The notes under the pieces: model-generated
The model's database searches: none
What the model was told of the DNA's origin: nothing
The model's input: the letters and a program-made list of their open reading frames with translations, nothing else
Shown here: positions 12,701 through 24,836 of the stretch, piece after piece
Layout of the letters: each line of letters opens with the position of its first letter
Numbering within the stretch: the first letter of the stretch is position 1
Made by a program: the position numbers and the translations under genes
Origin: Nymphaea colorata
Taxonomy: Eukaryota; Streptophyta; Magnoliopsida; Nymphaeales; Nymphaeaceae
Direction: 5' to 3'
NCBI RefSeq assembly: GCF_008831285.2
Contig: NC_045149.1
Location: 8,398,417-8,462,416 of the forward strand
Length of the DNA stretch: 64,000 nt

Positions 12701-13165
12701 ATCATCTGTCTCGTCGCAGCTGAGTCTTGGATTCACATTTTTACCTCATGTCTTTTTTTATATAATGTTTTCACCTCTGTATGGCCTTCCTTTGTTAGTA
12801 ACCTCCCAAACCCACCATCCATTCGCCTTTTTTTCCTCTAATGTCTTTCCTCCCACCTATCTTTTTCCCGGGTTCGTGTCTGCAGGTTGTGGCTCATTTC
12901 TTCTTCGTGGCGCATTGCAAGAGCATAATAACAGGGTCCTTAGGGGCACCTTTTCATCGTCGGAGTCTGTGGGACGCCTTGTGCAAGGGGATGTCCACTT
13001 TGATATTTGGCTTCAGTCCCGTCCTTCATCTACTACTGAGCGGCTCTGCTGCTCCATCTGTCCACTCTGTCTCCACACCTCTTATTATGTTTTATTGTGC
13101 TGCTAACTTGTATTTTTTGTTCTTCTATTTTGTTTTAACGGTTTATTCTTGTAGTTAGGGGATTT
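9725..13165 (+). pseudogene. L1-type LINE ORF2 remnant: endonuclease and reverse transcriptase
   Basis: The endonuclease begins at 9725 with MRVACWNVHGL, the usual start of plant L1 ORF2, and continues in another frame at 10063-10300 with a GGFN-x-LLSPRD motif and FTWSNNRKPP followed by RRLGR. The RT starts near 11020 (IKNAIWALSSGRAPRIDGFS) and continues with PFQVPFIKGR and LKLDISKAFDSVSW near 11330-11490. The catalytic YADD-type box is decayed to QHANDFLLF near 11755. A C-terminal region extends to about 13160. At least six frame changes and internal stops are needed to follow it, so it cannot be active. Plant L1 ORF2 is usually around 1,200-1,300 residues, which fits this span. Confidence 0.85.
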
Positions 13166-13931
13166 CTTGTGCCTAAATTTTGTAATATATTTCCATTTTA
13201 TTGGCTCTCTCTCTCTCTCTCTCTAATTGGAAACACTTGCTATCTCTATGGCTGGATGGTCTTTTTCAGTTTGTATCGGTAAAAACCGTCACAAAAGATA
13301 TGTATACAACAATGATTTTTTATGACAATTTTTTGCAACAAAATGAAGCTTTGAACGGTTTTCTAGCGACAAGAAATTAAAATAATACCATCTGGACATA
13401 AAGATAGCATTATGCGTGCAACATCACACGCAACGCATGTGGACAAAAAAGTTTCATATTTTTGAGGGCTTATTAAGTGAACCTGTAACTTTGTCTCTCT
13501 GCTTAACTCTATCCACCAAACACCCACACGTGAACAGCCATTCTAACTACCCACCTTGAAAAGTTTAGTCCTTGTATCTAATATTGTACGGATTTTTGGT
13601 AGACTTATGAAAACAGTTGTTAAATAATTGGTTATGTTTCATAACCTTTTTAGTTTGGAACTGGAGTTGTTAGATGGCGAGTTGAAATAGATCAAACCAG
13701 GGGCTGACACCTAGTGGAGGAGTGGGCTTGGTTGTTACAGCCATAGCTTTGTCCCTATTTAACTAGGAAACCTGTGTCATGGACAGAGGCTTAAGCTGGT
13801 TGGCACAAGGCTTTGTCGGAAGGTGTGTCTTTCTTCGATTCCCATGGGCATTATATTCTTAGGCCATGCAAGCAATCAATGGTGCAATATTTTATGATGA
13901 GGCTTTAAGGATAGGTATGTTAAATTTGGAA
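13166..13931. other. LINE 3' end and intergenic stretch
   Basis: The LINE runs out in TAATATATTTCCATTTTATTGG and a CT run ending near 13226; no long poly(A) tail is present. The remaining 700 bases are not coding. AAAACCGTCACAAAAGATAT near 13283 resembles sub-terminal repeats of CACTA transposons, but no partner was found. The last 8 bases (13924-13931) are the left target duplication of the hAT element. Confidence 0.45.
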
Positions 13932-14179
13932 TAAGCCTGGGCACTGGGCCGGGCTGCTGCCGAGTACCCGGTACCCGGCCTTACTCGGGCCCGAGCCCGG
14001 GCCGTTAATTACCGGGCTCGGCCCGGCCCGATAATTAACGGGTCTGGATCGGGCCTGTCGCCGTGATCATTGGCGGCCCGAGAAGCCCAACATTATGATT
14101 TTTTTTTCAGAAAAATGAACTTAGGGTTAACGCTGTGAAAGTTTCCTGTTCCTCCCCGTCGAGACTCAAGAGTCAAGAC

Positions 14180-14400
14180 TGCCTCCTCGTTGCCATCGGC
14201 TGCCTCCTCATCGCCATCGGCTGCCTCCTCCAGTGACCAGTCCTCCCAGTTGGTTGTCGCTGTCAGCATCACCCATCGGCTGCCTCCTCCAGTCCTCCTA
14301 GTCTATCTTCGCCATTGCCGTCCCCGTCGCCCATCGGCTGCCTCCTCCAGTCATCCTAGTCGGTCGTCTCCGTCGCCGTCGCCCATCGGTTGTCTCCCCG
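14180..14400 (+). repeat. Short direct repeats, about 20 bp, in the hAT 5' region
   Basis: The motif GCCATCGGCTGCCTCCTC or a close variant recurs at least five times in irregular spacing. It is GC-rich and CpG-rich. It may be the transposase 5' UTR; no function can be read from it. Confidence 0.7.
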
Positions 14401-14417
14401 TCTGTCCTTCTTGCAGG

Positions 14418-14713
14418 TGCGCCACTTTTCCCCTTTCTCCTTGTCCGTCTCATTCCCCTGTTTCGCATCCTTTTTTTCTTCCCTATCAAAACTATTTGAG
14501 CATACTGTGATTGTTGGGGAATGTTGGTCTTACACCATGAAAACTTTGCTTGATAGTTTTGTTTGTGCGCCACTTTTCCCCTTTCTCCCTGCCCGTCTCA
14601 GTTCCCTGTTTTGCATCCTTTTTTTCTTCCCTACCAGAACTATTTGAGCATACTGTGATTGTTGGGGAATGTTGGTCTTACACCATGCAAACTTTGCTTG
14701 ATAGTTTTGTCTT
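14418..14713 (+). repeat. 148-bp tandem duplication inside the hAT element
   Basis: TGCGCCACTTTTCCCC starts at 14418 and again at 14566. The two units keep the same order through TTTGAGCATACTGTGATTG and GATAGTTTTGT, with only scattered substitutions. Confidence 0.9.
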
Positions 14714-16097
14714 TTTTTGAGTTCTTGTTATATTGTCTTATTCTCTTTTTCTCCATTAAGTATTAATCCATTTTCTGCTTCTGTTGTCAATTGAACAATA
14801 GAAAGTACTATGTTACAATGTTGTGTCCAATTTTTGCATTCTCTGTTGGAGTCATAAATTTTATGAGTTTGTTGCCTTCTATGGGATTCATCCATTTTGT
14901 TCCACTCTGTCTCCTACGTAGTTTCTTGTTACTTGCTAATGCTTCAAGCCACTGATGTGACACTCAATACATCTCTCAAGTCGTAATAGACATATTTTGG
15001 CTAAGAAGTTTTCTCCATGATCTGCCTTTTTGAGATGTAGATGTTTTCTTAGGGCTTATGTTTTTGGTACCAGGTTTACTTTCATCAGCATTGGTAGAAG
15101 CCAATGGAAACTTATTGGTCTTGTGAGTGGTGCTAATGAATGGAGTGACTGCCACCTTATGATAGTATATTTTCAACAAGCACACTTCTTTTATGATTGT
15201 GCACTTTTGGTTAACATGCTTCTCTTCTTGGAACTGTTGTGTACATGAACACAGCAGCTCATGTGCTTGGGAAATAAAGGATGATTAACTCTGAGAAAGA
15301 AAAATGTATATACAACTTGGGTTGCATATGCAGGACAATTGCTTCATGTGAAGCAACTGAACTTTTCAAGTTATTCCTCGATTGTCAGTTCCTTTCTTAT
15401 AAAGGTAAATGAAGTTTTTTCCTCTTGTTCTGTTAAATCAGATAAGTAAACATGCTTGTAAACAAGCTGATGTGCATTGTTTCACAATTTTTTATTTCAT
15501 GTTCTTTTGGATATTGATTTCCATCAAAATATGTTCTTACCAGCCGTTCATATGAACTAATTTAAGTATGATTTTGTTTCCTTTGATCATGTTACTTAAT
15601 GCTGGGAACTGATGTTCTGTGTATCATTTCTTAATACTAAGAGATTTGTGTTTTTTTTTTGTCTATATAAAAAATTACCATCCAATTTGGCTTTACTACG
15701 CGGTTACCATCCATGCTCAATGATGCAGGTCTTCTTGAATTTATTTATGATGACATTGTAGGTCTTTGAGCGTGCCAAAGCAAAGAGAGGAAACATTATC
15801 AAGGCACTCAATTCTTGGACGAGGTTGACTTAACTCCTATTGACTTGCCAGGGTTAGACTCTTGACATTTATATATTGATATGGTTATTGGTACCACATC
15901 TATTTTAGTTGAAATGCTTCTTTTTAGGTCTGCACATAAAGGTCATGTTTTGGTATGTTTGTTTCTTTCAAAAAGTTGCAACTTATTCTATCTTAGTTAT
16001 TGTTTATCAACAGTTTCAATAAGTCGATTCCTATGAGATTGTGCATCTTAATGGTCCTTTTTATTGTTTTGCTTAATTACATGTGTAATTTCAACTT

Positions 16098-17990
16098 ATG
16101 TCAGCTATGTCGCGTGGTTCCTTTGATAAAGAATATTGTCTTGCTTCTAATATGGAATCAGTTGAATCATCTACTGAGAGAGAAGCTATCTCCAAGAGAA
16201 AAAGGACTTCAAAAGTACGGATTGATTTTATATTGGTTACATATAAAGGAGAAGAGTTTGCCAAATGCAAATATTGTGGATAACGACTGAAAGCAAGCAG
16301 TGCTCATGGAACTAGCCGTTTAAGTCGACATATAAAATCTTGTTTAAATAGGCAAATCAATGAAGGAAAACAAATAACTTTATCACTTGCAGTTAGTGAC
16401 TATGGTGCAACTTCTGTATGTATACAAAAATTTGACATGGAATCTATAAGAAAGTTGATGTCAAAGTGTGTAATAGCACATCAGCTTTCGTTCAATTTGG
16501 CAGAATATAAATGTCATAACAAACTTCAAGCTTGCAACCATAGGTTCATTCTATTTTCTAGAAGAACTTTGAAAAGAGAAATTATGTCAATGTACAAGAC
16601 TGAGAAAGCCTGACTTGAAGGATTTATAAATGATTCTACGCAGTGAGTTTCATTGACTTTTGATATGTGGACTTCACAACATACATTGGGTTATCTATGC
16701 ATGACAGGACAATATGTTGATAGATATTGGAAGTTGCATGCTCATATGTTCAGTTTTGTACATGTACCTCCGCGACATAATGCAAATAGTTTGTGTGAGA
16801 CTTTATTAGAATGCATCTCTAAATGGAACATTCAGTCAAAGTTATTTTCTATTACTGCAGACAACTGTTCGACGAATGATAGCGCAATAACTACACTGAA
16901 AAGGAACTTAGGAAGAAGAAATTTTATTCTTATGATTCAAGATGATATGCAGGATCTACATGATACAATTTCAAAAATTCGTGAAATTGTTAAATATGTA
17001 AAGGGATCACCAAAGCGGTTACATTCCTTTAAGGATTGTATAAGAACAGTGGGCTTGATTGGTACAAAGAAATTAACTTATGATGTTCAAACTCGATGGA
17101 ACTCTACATATGTCATGTTGAGAGATGCATTGTTCTGCAAAGATGCATTTCAACATTTAGCTTCTGTAGATCCCAATGATATAAATTTAACTTCTGATGA
17201 TGAATGGTCTTATGCAACTACCTTGTGCCAGTTTTTGAAATTTCTATGATGTTACAAATATCTTCTCTGCTACTAGAAACGTAACAGCTAATGTGGTTTT
17301 TGAAAAAATACAGAAGGTGCGCAACCATTTGTGTAAACATCATTTGGCAAACAATGATTATATAAGGTCATTAGCATACAAAATGCAAGAAAAGTTTGAC
17401 GAATATTGGAAAAATGACTACAATGTCCTCTTTGGAATTGCATTTGTCTTAGATCGTAGGTCCAAAGTGGGATATTTAAAGTATGTGCTTGAGAGTCTAA
17501 ATGAAATTGATGCAATGGTACAATATGAAAAAATAGGGAGCAGTCTTCATGAATTGTATGTTGTGTACAAAAACATGTATGGTACACACAATGAAAAACT
17601 GAAAATGCAAACAATGCCATTGTTGATTTTGAAGAAGAGAGAGCTTTAACTTTTTCAAGAGATGCCTTCTTCACATATTACATGGGTTATGCATCTCCTC
17701 AAGTACCTCGCACAGATTTGGAAGCATATTTAACTGATCCAATAGAACGATCTCGGCCTAATGAAGACTTCAATATATTATCTTGGTGGAAGGTAAATGA
17801 AAGTAAATATAGAGTTTTGTCCAAAATGGCTCGAGCTATCTTGCAATCCCTATATCCACAGTTGCATCTGAGTCTGCATTCGGTACAACTGGAAGAATCA
17901 TTAATGATTATCGATGCTCAACCACTCCTGAAACTATTTAAGCACTAGTTTGCACACAGAGTTGGATTTGTGATAAAGATGTCTCATGTG
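16098..17990 (+). pseudogene. hAT-family transposase pseudogene (BED, RNase H-like, hATC domains)
   Basis: Domains appear in the expected order. A BED zinc finger spans 16225-16350 (FAKCKYCG, an in-frame TAA, then GTSRLSRHIKSC). The first catalytic Asp lies in TFDMWTSQ near 16665 and the second in TADNCSTNDSAI near 16860. A conserved TRWNSTYVMLRDA segment lies near 17090 and a DUF4413-like region at 17290-17640. The hATC dimerisation end is at 17690-17960, with YLTDPIERS, FNILSWWK and a degenerate SESAFGTTGRIIND. Stops at about 16282, 16611, 16645 and 17247, plus frameshifts near 17650 and 17860, inactivate it. The family resembles plant zinc finger BED (RICESLEEPER-type) transposases. Confidence 0.88.
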
Positions 17991-19150
17991 AAACGTAAGA
18001 TGTTCCTTGTTTAATGTTTAATTTTAATCATTCTTTTGTTTTTCATGATATACTAACATTGTAGTTTGCTTGTGGTGATATGTTTTTTGTAGTTTTGAAG
18101 ATAATGAAGAATCTTTTGGTTACGAATTAGCATGATTTATATTTCATTGTGGTAAAATATTTCCTTGACATTTTATAAAATCTTCTTGACACACATGCAC
18201 ACACAGGCTGGTTTCTTATGCTATAAACATAGTGTTGCACCATATTAGATCAATCTTATTGTCTTTCTTTCTCTCTTTGCTTTCTCATGCAAATGCAATG
18301 GTTGTGGTTGTTACAGTGAAAACACAGCTGAAAGAGGACGTCACATTGCTTGATCAGATTTTGCTCAATGGGAAGAAAACACAGATGTTGCTCTTGTTTG
18401 CTCAGCCCTCCTAATATATATGTAGCATGCTATGTGGGTGGGATTTGTACTCTTTTGCTGTCTTGGTTGGTAAGGTGGTTTGGGATCATGTAAGTTGGGG
18501 AAGGAAGATGTCATGTGCTGTCTGGATAGCTGGTATTACCACTAATCTGGAGATAAAGTGATCGGTCATGTACTTTGACACTATTGGAAAACAATTGTAC
18601 ATGCTTATGGATTTCTTTTATACTAAGGCTGGAGCCTGCTTTGCTTTGTACTTGGATTCTGAGCGTAGATGCTATTATTTTCTTGATTATGTATAGCTTT
18701 AAAATACTTCATGGGCCATTTTGTATAGCTTTAAATCAAATATAGGGCTGCATATGTGATCTGTTGGAAACATGGGAGGCCATCATGGATGCTTCATATT
18801 TGGTGTTTGGATCTGGCTATGTGTTTAAGATCTTAAATGTTGGTTTGTATATGTAATAACTTCTTTCCTGAGGTAGGTAGCTTGTCTGCTGAAGTAAATT
18901 ACATGAGGATTGTGATCTTTGTTCTATGGCTAATATCAGGATTGTTTTTCCCTCTTACTGCACTGTTTACTATCAACGCACAAATTTTGTTAGCTTTTCA
19001 TGTTGAAAGTGGTGACATCAAACTGACTATTGGAGACTATGCGAACATTCAGGCAGGTCTCTGGATACTGCAGGCTGTTGCTTGGGAGCCCTGTTATTCT
19101 TTACGAGATAATTGCATTTGTTCTACTTGGACTAAAAAGAGACAAGAAAC
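17991..19150. other. 3' non-coding part of the hAT element
   Basis: AT-rich sequence between the transposase and the GGCCC-rich right end. A 153-codon open frame at 18837-19298 runs into the sub-terminal repeats and looks like chance. No other feature is recognisable. Confidence 0.5.
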
Positions 19151-19328
19151 AGGCCCGGCCCGGCCCTCCCAAAAGCCCGACTCAGCCCACCTGGCCCATT
19201 ATCAATCGGGCCGAGCTGGGCCTCGGGCATTAACCGAAAGCCCAAGGCCCGATATTACATGGGCCCGGCCCGATACAGTTTCTGGGCTTCCATTTTGACA
19301 TTTTTATCGGGCCAGCCCTAATTTGGAA

Positions 19329-20584
19329 TACTGAATTGGTTCACAAGTGGGAAAAATAATTAGGGACAGAGACCAAGATAAAAGTTAATGCCATAACATA
19401 TAATTTTTATCATATTATTGGATGGATAAACCACAACAAATCCAGAGGTTGCATTGTATAAAAGTACTAACAAAACCATCAATTCTGACATATTGGGAAG
19501 GTTCAATTCATTTACTAACAAAAACGGAATTTTCATCAATCGAATAATTAATTATCGAACAAATTTTCTGGGATTAATAATACTTTTCTGAAAGGCTAAA
19601 TCATGTTAGTGAGCATTGATAAAATATACATAAAATTTAGGAAATTGTCCAGTTGATCAGGACTCGACGCTACGTGTTTTCCATATGAACATTTATTTGA
19701 TAAAGAAAAGTTGGCGACTCTCAAGGGTGTAGCACAAGCAGGAGGCAGGGCTGTTCACACTCAGTTGGTTCAGATTTGAATCCTGTAGTCACTATCACAC
19801 CCCGATGCATTTTCCTATGGCGTGCAAAAGGTCGTAAGCATGAAAACAAAGATGTACAGTAGGTCTACCTTGGCTAGGGTCCAGTCAAAATCTTAAAGGC
19901 ATAATCGCTTATGACGTTAGAGGTTTTATGCCAAATTTCTGCTAAATGAACATTTATAAAAAAAAAAAAAAGAATAGGGCACTTCACTTTCTCAAATATT
20001 TTTCCTTTATGTTCATATAAAATTAAATCGATGAACCATTAAGAAACATGAAAAGGTAAAAAAGAAAAAAAAAAGAATAAGCAGCTTACATTGCTTGGAA
20101 TCTCAACAAAACTGCTTGCATGCATATATAGATTAAGAGTGAAAATGGCAATATCTCAATCAAACACCACCATTACCATCCAACCTGCTATCACAACATC
20201 ACCATGCTGAGCATCAGATTCAGCAGATCCAAATTTATGACCACCATGTTGGTCTCTACTATTTTTTTTTCCTTATGGAAACAAATATGATGAAAATTGG
20301 TGCGTCTTCAACTATGCCAAACCTAGTGCTTTCAATCTGATGTGGAGAACAACTTGTCGTTGACTTATATATTTAATAAATTTCCAGTTCTCCCATTTTG
20401 GAAAAAAATAAAAAGGCTCTTGCTTTATGAATGTCGTTCTTCTTTTTGGCTAGTAATAATAAATATGAAAACAATAGACAAATTAAAAGCTTGAAAAAGC
20501 TGGAAGATATTTCTTGCGGCTACCGACCAAAAAATAAAACAACATAAATTGAAAGGGCTAGAAGATATTTCCAGCGGCTTCCGG
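19329..20584. other. Stretch without a recognised gene
   Basis: AT-rich, no long frame, no family match. GGTTCAGATTTGAATCC near 19769 resembles a loose RNA polymerase III B box as found in SINEs, but I see no convincing A box or tail. Confidence 0.5.
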
Positions 20585-20830
20585 AATGCGACTCTCCTTA
20601 GTTCATTGTTCTATTATCACCATTGGTCTTTAATCTCATTATTGAGAGTCTCGCAATGCTCTTCGCTAGGCAGCTTCAGCACATTTTCTATCCTCACCTT
20701 CAGTCAATTCCTTTAAATAAGGCCTTGCTTAATATGCCGATGACATTATTGTCGTAAGTAAGATTGTTAATCAGCGGATAGCAGGAAACTTTGTTCCTTT
20801 TGCATTTTTTAAATGTTTTTGGACCAACCA
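20585..20830 (+). mobile_element. Short LINE reverse-transcriptase fragment
   Basis: Translating the plus strand gives LLSPLVFNLIIESLAMLFARQ near 20610 and, in another frame, a YADDIIVV box near 20730. These are the spacing and order of the catalytic centre of plant L1 RT. About 250 bases survive; no ends can be defined. Confidence 0.5.
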
Positions 20831-21033
20831 ATTAATGATTCCAAATGATCCGTCATGCTTTTTCTCATAATGATACCGATGAGGCAGGCTCTTCCGTTAT
20901 AGTGAACCTTCAATTCATATTTCTGAGAGTACATCTCAAGCTTGGGAGGGTTAAGTATTGTCGCATATATCTTATACGGCAAGGTATTTCAGGGGTATAA
21001 TATGGTAAAATTATATTTTTTGAGAAAATCTTG

Positions 21034-21290
21034 GTAAATTTAAAAAAATTTAAACATTAAAAATAAAACGTGAAAAATCGGAAAATAAAAAATCTGGTGA
21101 TCAAAAAACATAAAACATGCAAATATGTGAATAAATGCAAAAAAGGAAAAAAAAAAGGAATAAAGCACGAAAAAAATGCATTTATACCTTTTTTTTATTT
21201 TGGCATGTTTTCTAAAAAACTGATATTTGATCATTTTCTTCGGCTGACTTGTTTTTAATGTTTTTTCGAGTTTTTTTTAATATATATGAC
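21034..21290. repeat. Imperfect inverted repeat, A-rich then T-rich (possible MITE)
   Basis: The left arm (CATTAAAAATAAAACGTG, then GATCAAAAAACATAAAACATGC) is roughly reverse-complementary to the right arm (GGCATGTTTTCTAAAAAACTG, then GATCATTTTC, then TTGTTTTTAATG). The arms meet near 21180. No clear target duplication was found. Confidence 0.4.
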
Positions 21291-21354
21291 AATGGGACAA
21301 ACACAGCTGACTGGGTGTCTTTTTTCCATCCATTACTCTTTTATGTTTGACTAA

Positions 21355-21700
21355 CTGTACGTAACAAAAGAAAAGGAAAGAAAGAATATTTAGATTTATT
21401 TATGATAATATTCTTAATATTCTAAAAATAATTCAATTACACATGTAGTGTAGCAGGTTGAAAGACTGTATTTGGGTGCATTCCCTGTTTGGTTCCTATG
21501 AGAACTACTCTCCAAATTAATGACACTCTCTTCCCTTCTCTTTCTTTTTTCTCCGCTCTCCTTGCCTCATTCTTCCCAACGACCAAGACCTAAAAGATAT
21601 ATATATACATTAAAGGTTAAAATTGTCATATTTTTTTGGAATGCTTTTTTTGTCCACTCAATCTCTTGAATGAGGGAACCATTGAGGGAACCCTGTTTGA
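21355..21700 (+). repeat. Dispersed repeat, copy 1 (uninterrupted)
   Basis: This stretch parallels 25250-25544 followed directly by 56209-56330. Shared runs include CAATTAYACATGTAG, TTCCTATGAGMACTACTCTCCAAATT, CCTTGCCTCRTTCT and, past the break, CCTAAAA...TATATATACAT and GTCCACTC. It therefore shows the site of the retrotransposon array without the insertion. Confidence 0.65.
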
Positions 21701-23234
21701 GCGGTAGGCAATTCATATGCGAACGGTTAACAGCCGCTAAAGATCTTTACCGGTGCTTTCTTCTCGACAAGGGCTCTCACGTTGGCAGCCTATACGGGCG
21801 ATTTTATCACCGCTATATTCGGCTTTCCTTTCCGTAACTTGGACCTCTGAAATGAACCAAATTGAAATGATACAGAAAGGAATCTGATGGTTGCTTACAC
21901 CATCGCATAACTAAAAAAATCAATTGGAGACGGTTCAAAACTTTATAGATCATGATTCCCATATCTGCAATCCAAGGCATTCTTATAATTTAGCATATCA
22001 CAAAGCATACCTTGTGGTGAATACAAATGGAATGCTACAACATAACTTAGTATTCACATCAAAACTCAAAAGTCTTAAATACGCAAACAACAAAGTGATG
22101 CACAACTTTATTCACTTTCTGCCAAAAGCTGAATAATATAAGCCATACAAATAAAAAATTGAAACCTAGAGCTATACAGCCTATACTGAAATATGGCATC
22201 CATTCACCAAGGTTTTTTTTGTTCTCCTATTTAGTTATCTCTCTCTCTCCTTCAAGTTGCAATGGTGCAATGGTTTTAAGGTAAGGGCCAGTAAGCAGCC
22301 CAGTCCCTTTTTTGTTCTTATAAAAGAGCTTCTTTTTTTACTTGGTTAGAGGTATAATGGTCAGTATACACTTCTGTGCATAACTTTTTGTGTACGGTGG
22401 TATAATGACCAAAATTCCCTTAATTAAAGTAAAAAAAAAAGAGCTTTTTTACAAGATAAAAAGAGGTTATGAAAAGTTAAATGTCCAACAAGCACAATTT
22501 TTTTTAAAAAAATTCAAAATACCTCAAACCCTTTTTTTTTCTCAAGTATGGAGGTCTATTAAATATTGTATGACCAATTTTTTTGGGAATGAACCACTTC
22601 CTCATGCCTCCAAACGACCTCGGGTTGCCTTGGACATTATTTGCGTGCCTGGAGCCAAGGGTAGTTTAGATGCTCCATAGTATTGCTCCGGTTTTTAAGC
22701 AGTGGCAAAGGTCTACAAGTAAACTAGTTTCTGAAAAATATCACCCTTTGGACTTGATGTTGTCCAAGTCACGTCTTCCAGCTTCAAAAAATTCACACTC
22801 ACTACCTCAGAATAAGGTCCAAATGCAGTGTAACTTGCAATCTCAGAGCCTCTGAAGAGAAAATTGGTTGCGCCGCGCACATGATACACAATGAATGAGG
22901 GATGTACAATAAAGGAGGGAACGACATTTTGATAATTTGTTAAAAAACAATGTTTTTTATAGTCTTTCTATTTTTTTTTTTTCAATACAATTTTTTTTTT
23001 TCAATGTAAATTAAGAGTATTTTAAACATTAACCATGCTCATGCACAAAAGTATGACACCTATAACCAAATTCGGCTGAAGAAAGCACGTGCCATTGTTT
23101 TGGAGCTGCGTGGAAGTTCAGAAATAGATTCTCTCATTGTGAAATCAGCCTTTGCCTATGGTTTCATGCACCCTCTTCTTTTCTGTGTGATCTTCTCAAT
23201 CTTTGATCTCTGTGAGCATTTCTGGATCTAAGCA
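21701..23234. other. Stretch without a recognised gene
   Basis: AT-rich with many homopolymer runs. A palindromic AAAGATCTTT inside GCCGCTAAAGATCTTTACCGG lies near 21738, and GGTATAATGRYC recurs in direct orientation at about 22350 and 22397. Several short open frames have no recognisable content. Confidence 0.45.
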
Positions 23235-24012
23235 TTGACATTTTCCCCGCGAAAAACAGGAGCCCCGTTAATTTCCGGGAAGAACGAGGAGTCGGCCTTC
23301 AGCAATGGCCCCCTCGAGGCCTCGACCGTCATCCCTCTCATGCTCCCGCTCTACTGCGTCGGTTCAGCCCTCGAGTTACTCGCCAAAGGCAGGATATGCA
23401 GGATCTTCCACCATGTCCAGTACGCAATTGCGCTCTTCCTCTACGCTTTCTTCTCCGCCCGCTTTCCGGCCGGTTCCCGCCGGATTCCCAATCCGGAGGC
23501 CGCTGGGAGTAACAGCCCGGCGGTCGTCTACTCCGGAATAGGCCGGGCCATTAACGCAGATCCTCTCCCTAACCAGCGAGATGCCCGTGGGTTCACGGAA
23601 GTACGACGTCGTCCGCGACCTCGCCGATCGAATCATCGACGAGAAAGCCCGCGATGGGAGCGGGGTGTTACGCACGGTGGTATCCTCTGCTTTCGGCAGG
23701 ACCCTCGACTTTCTGGAGGTGGCGAAGGAGGAGCGATCGTCGGAGGCCGAGTTCCCATCGCCGGAGAAGGTCGAGGGCTCGCAGGTCATCGGGCTTTTGC
23801 GAGTCGTGGAGGCGGCTAGGCGCCGGCTAGGGTTTTCCGGGCGCAGGGGCAGCAGCTTGTCTGCGGAGAAGCTGGCTCTGGAGCTGCTCTGGCTTGCGCA
23901 GAGGTTGGACGTCTGTGGAGCCGTTGGTGACGCCATCCGACAAATGGGATCGGCTTCTCGTGTGGCTCGACTCGCGGTCTCGGCTGACCCTGGGCTCAAG
24001 TCTTCATTATGA
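23235..24012 (+). pseudogene. GC-rich gene of unknown function with an apparent frameshift
   Basis: I do not recognise this family with certainty. Its GC-rich, codon-like composition contrasts sharply with its surroundings. An N-terminal part is readable from 23235 to about 23545. It has two hydrophobic stretches (STVIPLMLPLYCVGSALELL and YAIALFLYAFFSA) that could be membrane segments. The C-terminal part is readable in another frame from about 23545 to 24012. It has MPVGSRKYDVVRDLADRIID and a later SAEKLALELLWLAQRLD segment and ends in TGA. The most economical reading is one protein of about 250 residues broken by a frameshift near 23540-23560, where the second frame also has a TAG. The sequence before 23260 ends in AAAAACAG, a possible splice acceptor, so an upstream exon is possible. 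It could be a pseudogene, or a live gene with a sequencing error. Confidence 0.45.
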
Positions 24013-24828
24013 ATTGTTACAAACCGTGTTTCACTCCAACAGTATCATCGAATGCATCCTATGGTACAATCCGGTTTCATGCAGGAGAAATGAATGCATG
24101 TGTTGTTGGTGGAGACATAGGGGTCCCTCAATAATGTATATAACAGTTTAGCACCAATGTTATTAAAACCGGCCTGAACAGCAAAGATGGGGCACAAATC
24201 TGTAAAACCATAAGTAAAAGACGAGATGTGGACAAATGTATAACACTATACACATTTATATGAAGGGATTTGCATAAGTTATGGGTGCATACTGCCGCAA
24301 GCTTTACCGGAACCTGGATAACTTGGACACAGCTCTTTAAGAAGTTTCACCAGGAGAGAGATTTTCAGGTAAAAAGTCAATTGTGTGTGCAACAGGGGCC
24401 AAGCCAAAAGGGGAACACCACCCCCAACCTCTTTCACATTTACGCAAAATTTCACTTGGCCTGGGTGAGAGTTTCACAATTACATGGTGGCCCCACGGGA
24501 AAAAAAAAATCTAGGTACATTCCTGGTGGGCAGTTTCTCCGAGGAAGGTGATGGCTAGTTAACCATTGAACTGGCTCTACCACACTGGAGAACCATATCT
24601 TCCCTTCATATTCCACCTTGATGCTACAGCAAGTTGACTACATTCACATGTTGGAGACCCATCAAGATCACGATGGGCAGCTAGCATACCCAAATCCTCA
24701 AACCTTAGCTAAAAGAGTTTGAGTTGAGAAAAACACCTTTGATGATATTGGCCACTTTAGTGAAGATTTTCAACTCCACAAGTCTCAGCAATTATGGCTG
24801 ATGACTATTCAGTCCTTTTTCCTTAGAG
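24013..24828. other. Stretch without a recognised gene
   Basis: Non-coding. GGCCAAGCCAAAAGGGG near 24397 and AAATTTCACTTGGCC near 24447 are a weak inverted pair. No terminal repeats or RNA genes seen. Confidence 0.45.
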
Positions 24829-24836
24829 ATTTTAGA

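Larger units (their letters stand above)
13932..19320 (+). mobile_element. Complete, decayed hAT transposon with 8-bp target duplication
   Basis: The element is bounded by ATTTGGAA at 13924-13931 and again at 19321-19328, a perfect 8-bp target duplication as hAT transposases make. Its ends are imperfect inverted repeats: TAAGCCTGGGCACTGGGCC on the left and, reverse-complemented, TAGGGCTGGCCCGATAA on the right. Each is followed by GGGCC/CGGGCC-rich sub-terminal repeats (about 13940-14080 and 19155-19310). Inside lies a broken BED-zinc-finger hAT transposase (16098-17990). At 5.4 kb with coding sequence it is a former autonomous copy, now dead. Its left third has CGCCATCGGCTGCCTCCTCC-type direct repeats (14180-14400) and a 148-bp tandem duplication. 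Confidence 0.88.

Noticed and set aside
13793-13860. Possible SINE (TTCGATTCCC resembles a polymerase III B box)
   Set aside because: No A box at the right spacing, no tail and no target duplication were seen.
18837-19298. 153-codon frame with a hydrophobic start
   Set aside because: It runs into the GGCCC-rich terminal region of the hAT element and matches no transposase part.
23376-23999. 207-codon minus-strand frame opposite the GC-rich gene
   Set aside because: Long antisense frames are expected in GC-rich coding sequence; its residue content is low-complexity Ser/Arg and the plus-strand frames look more protein-like.
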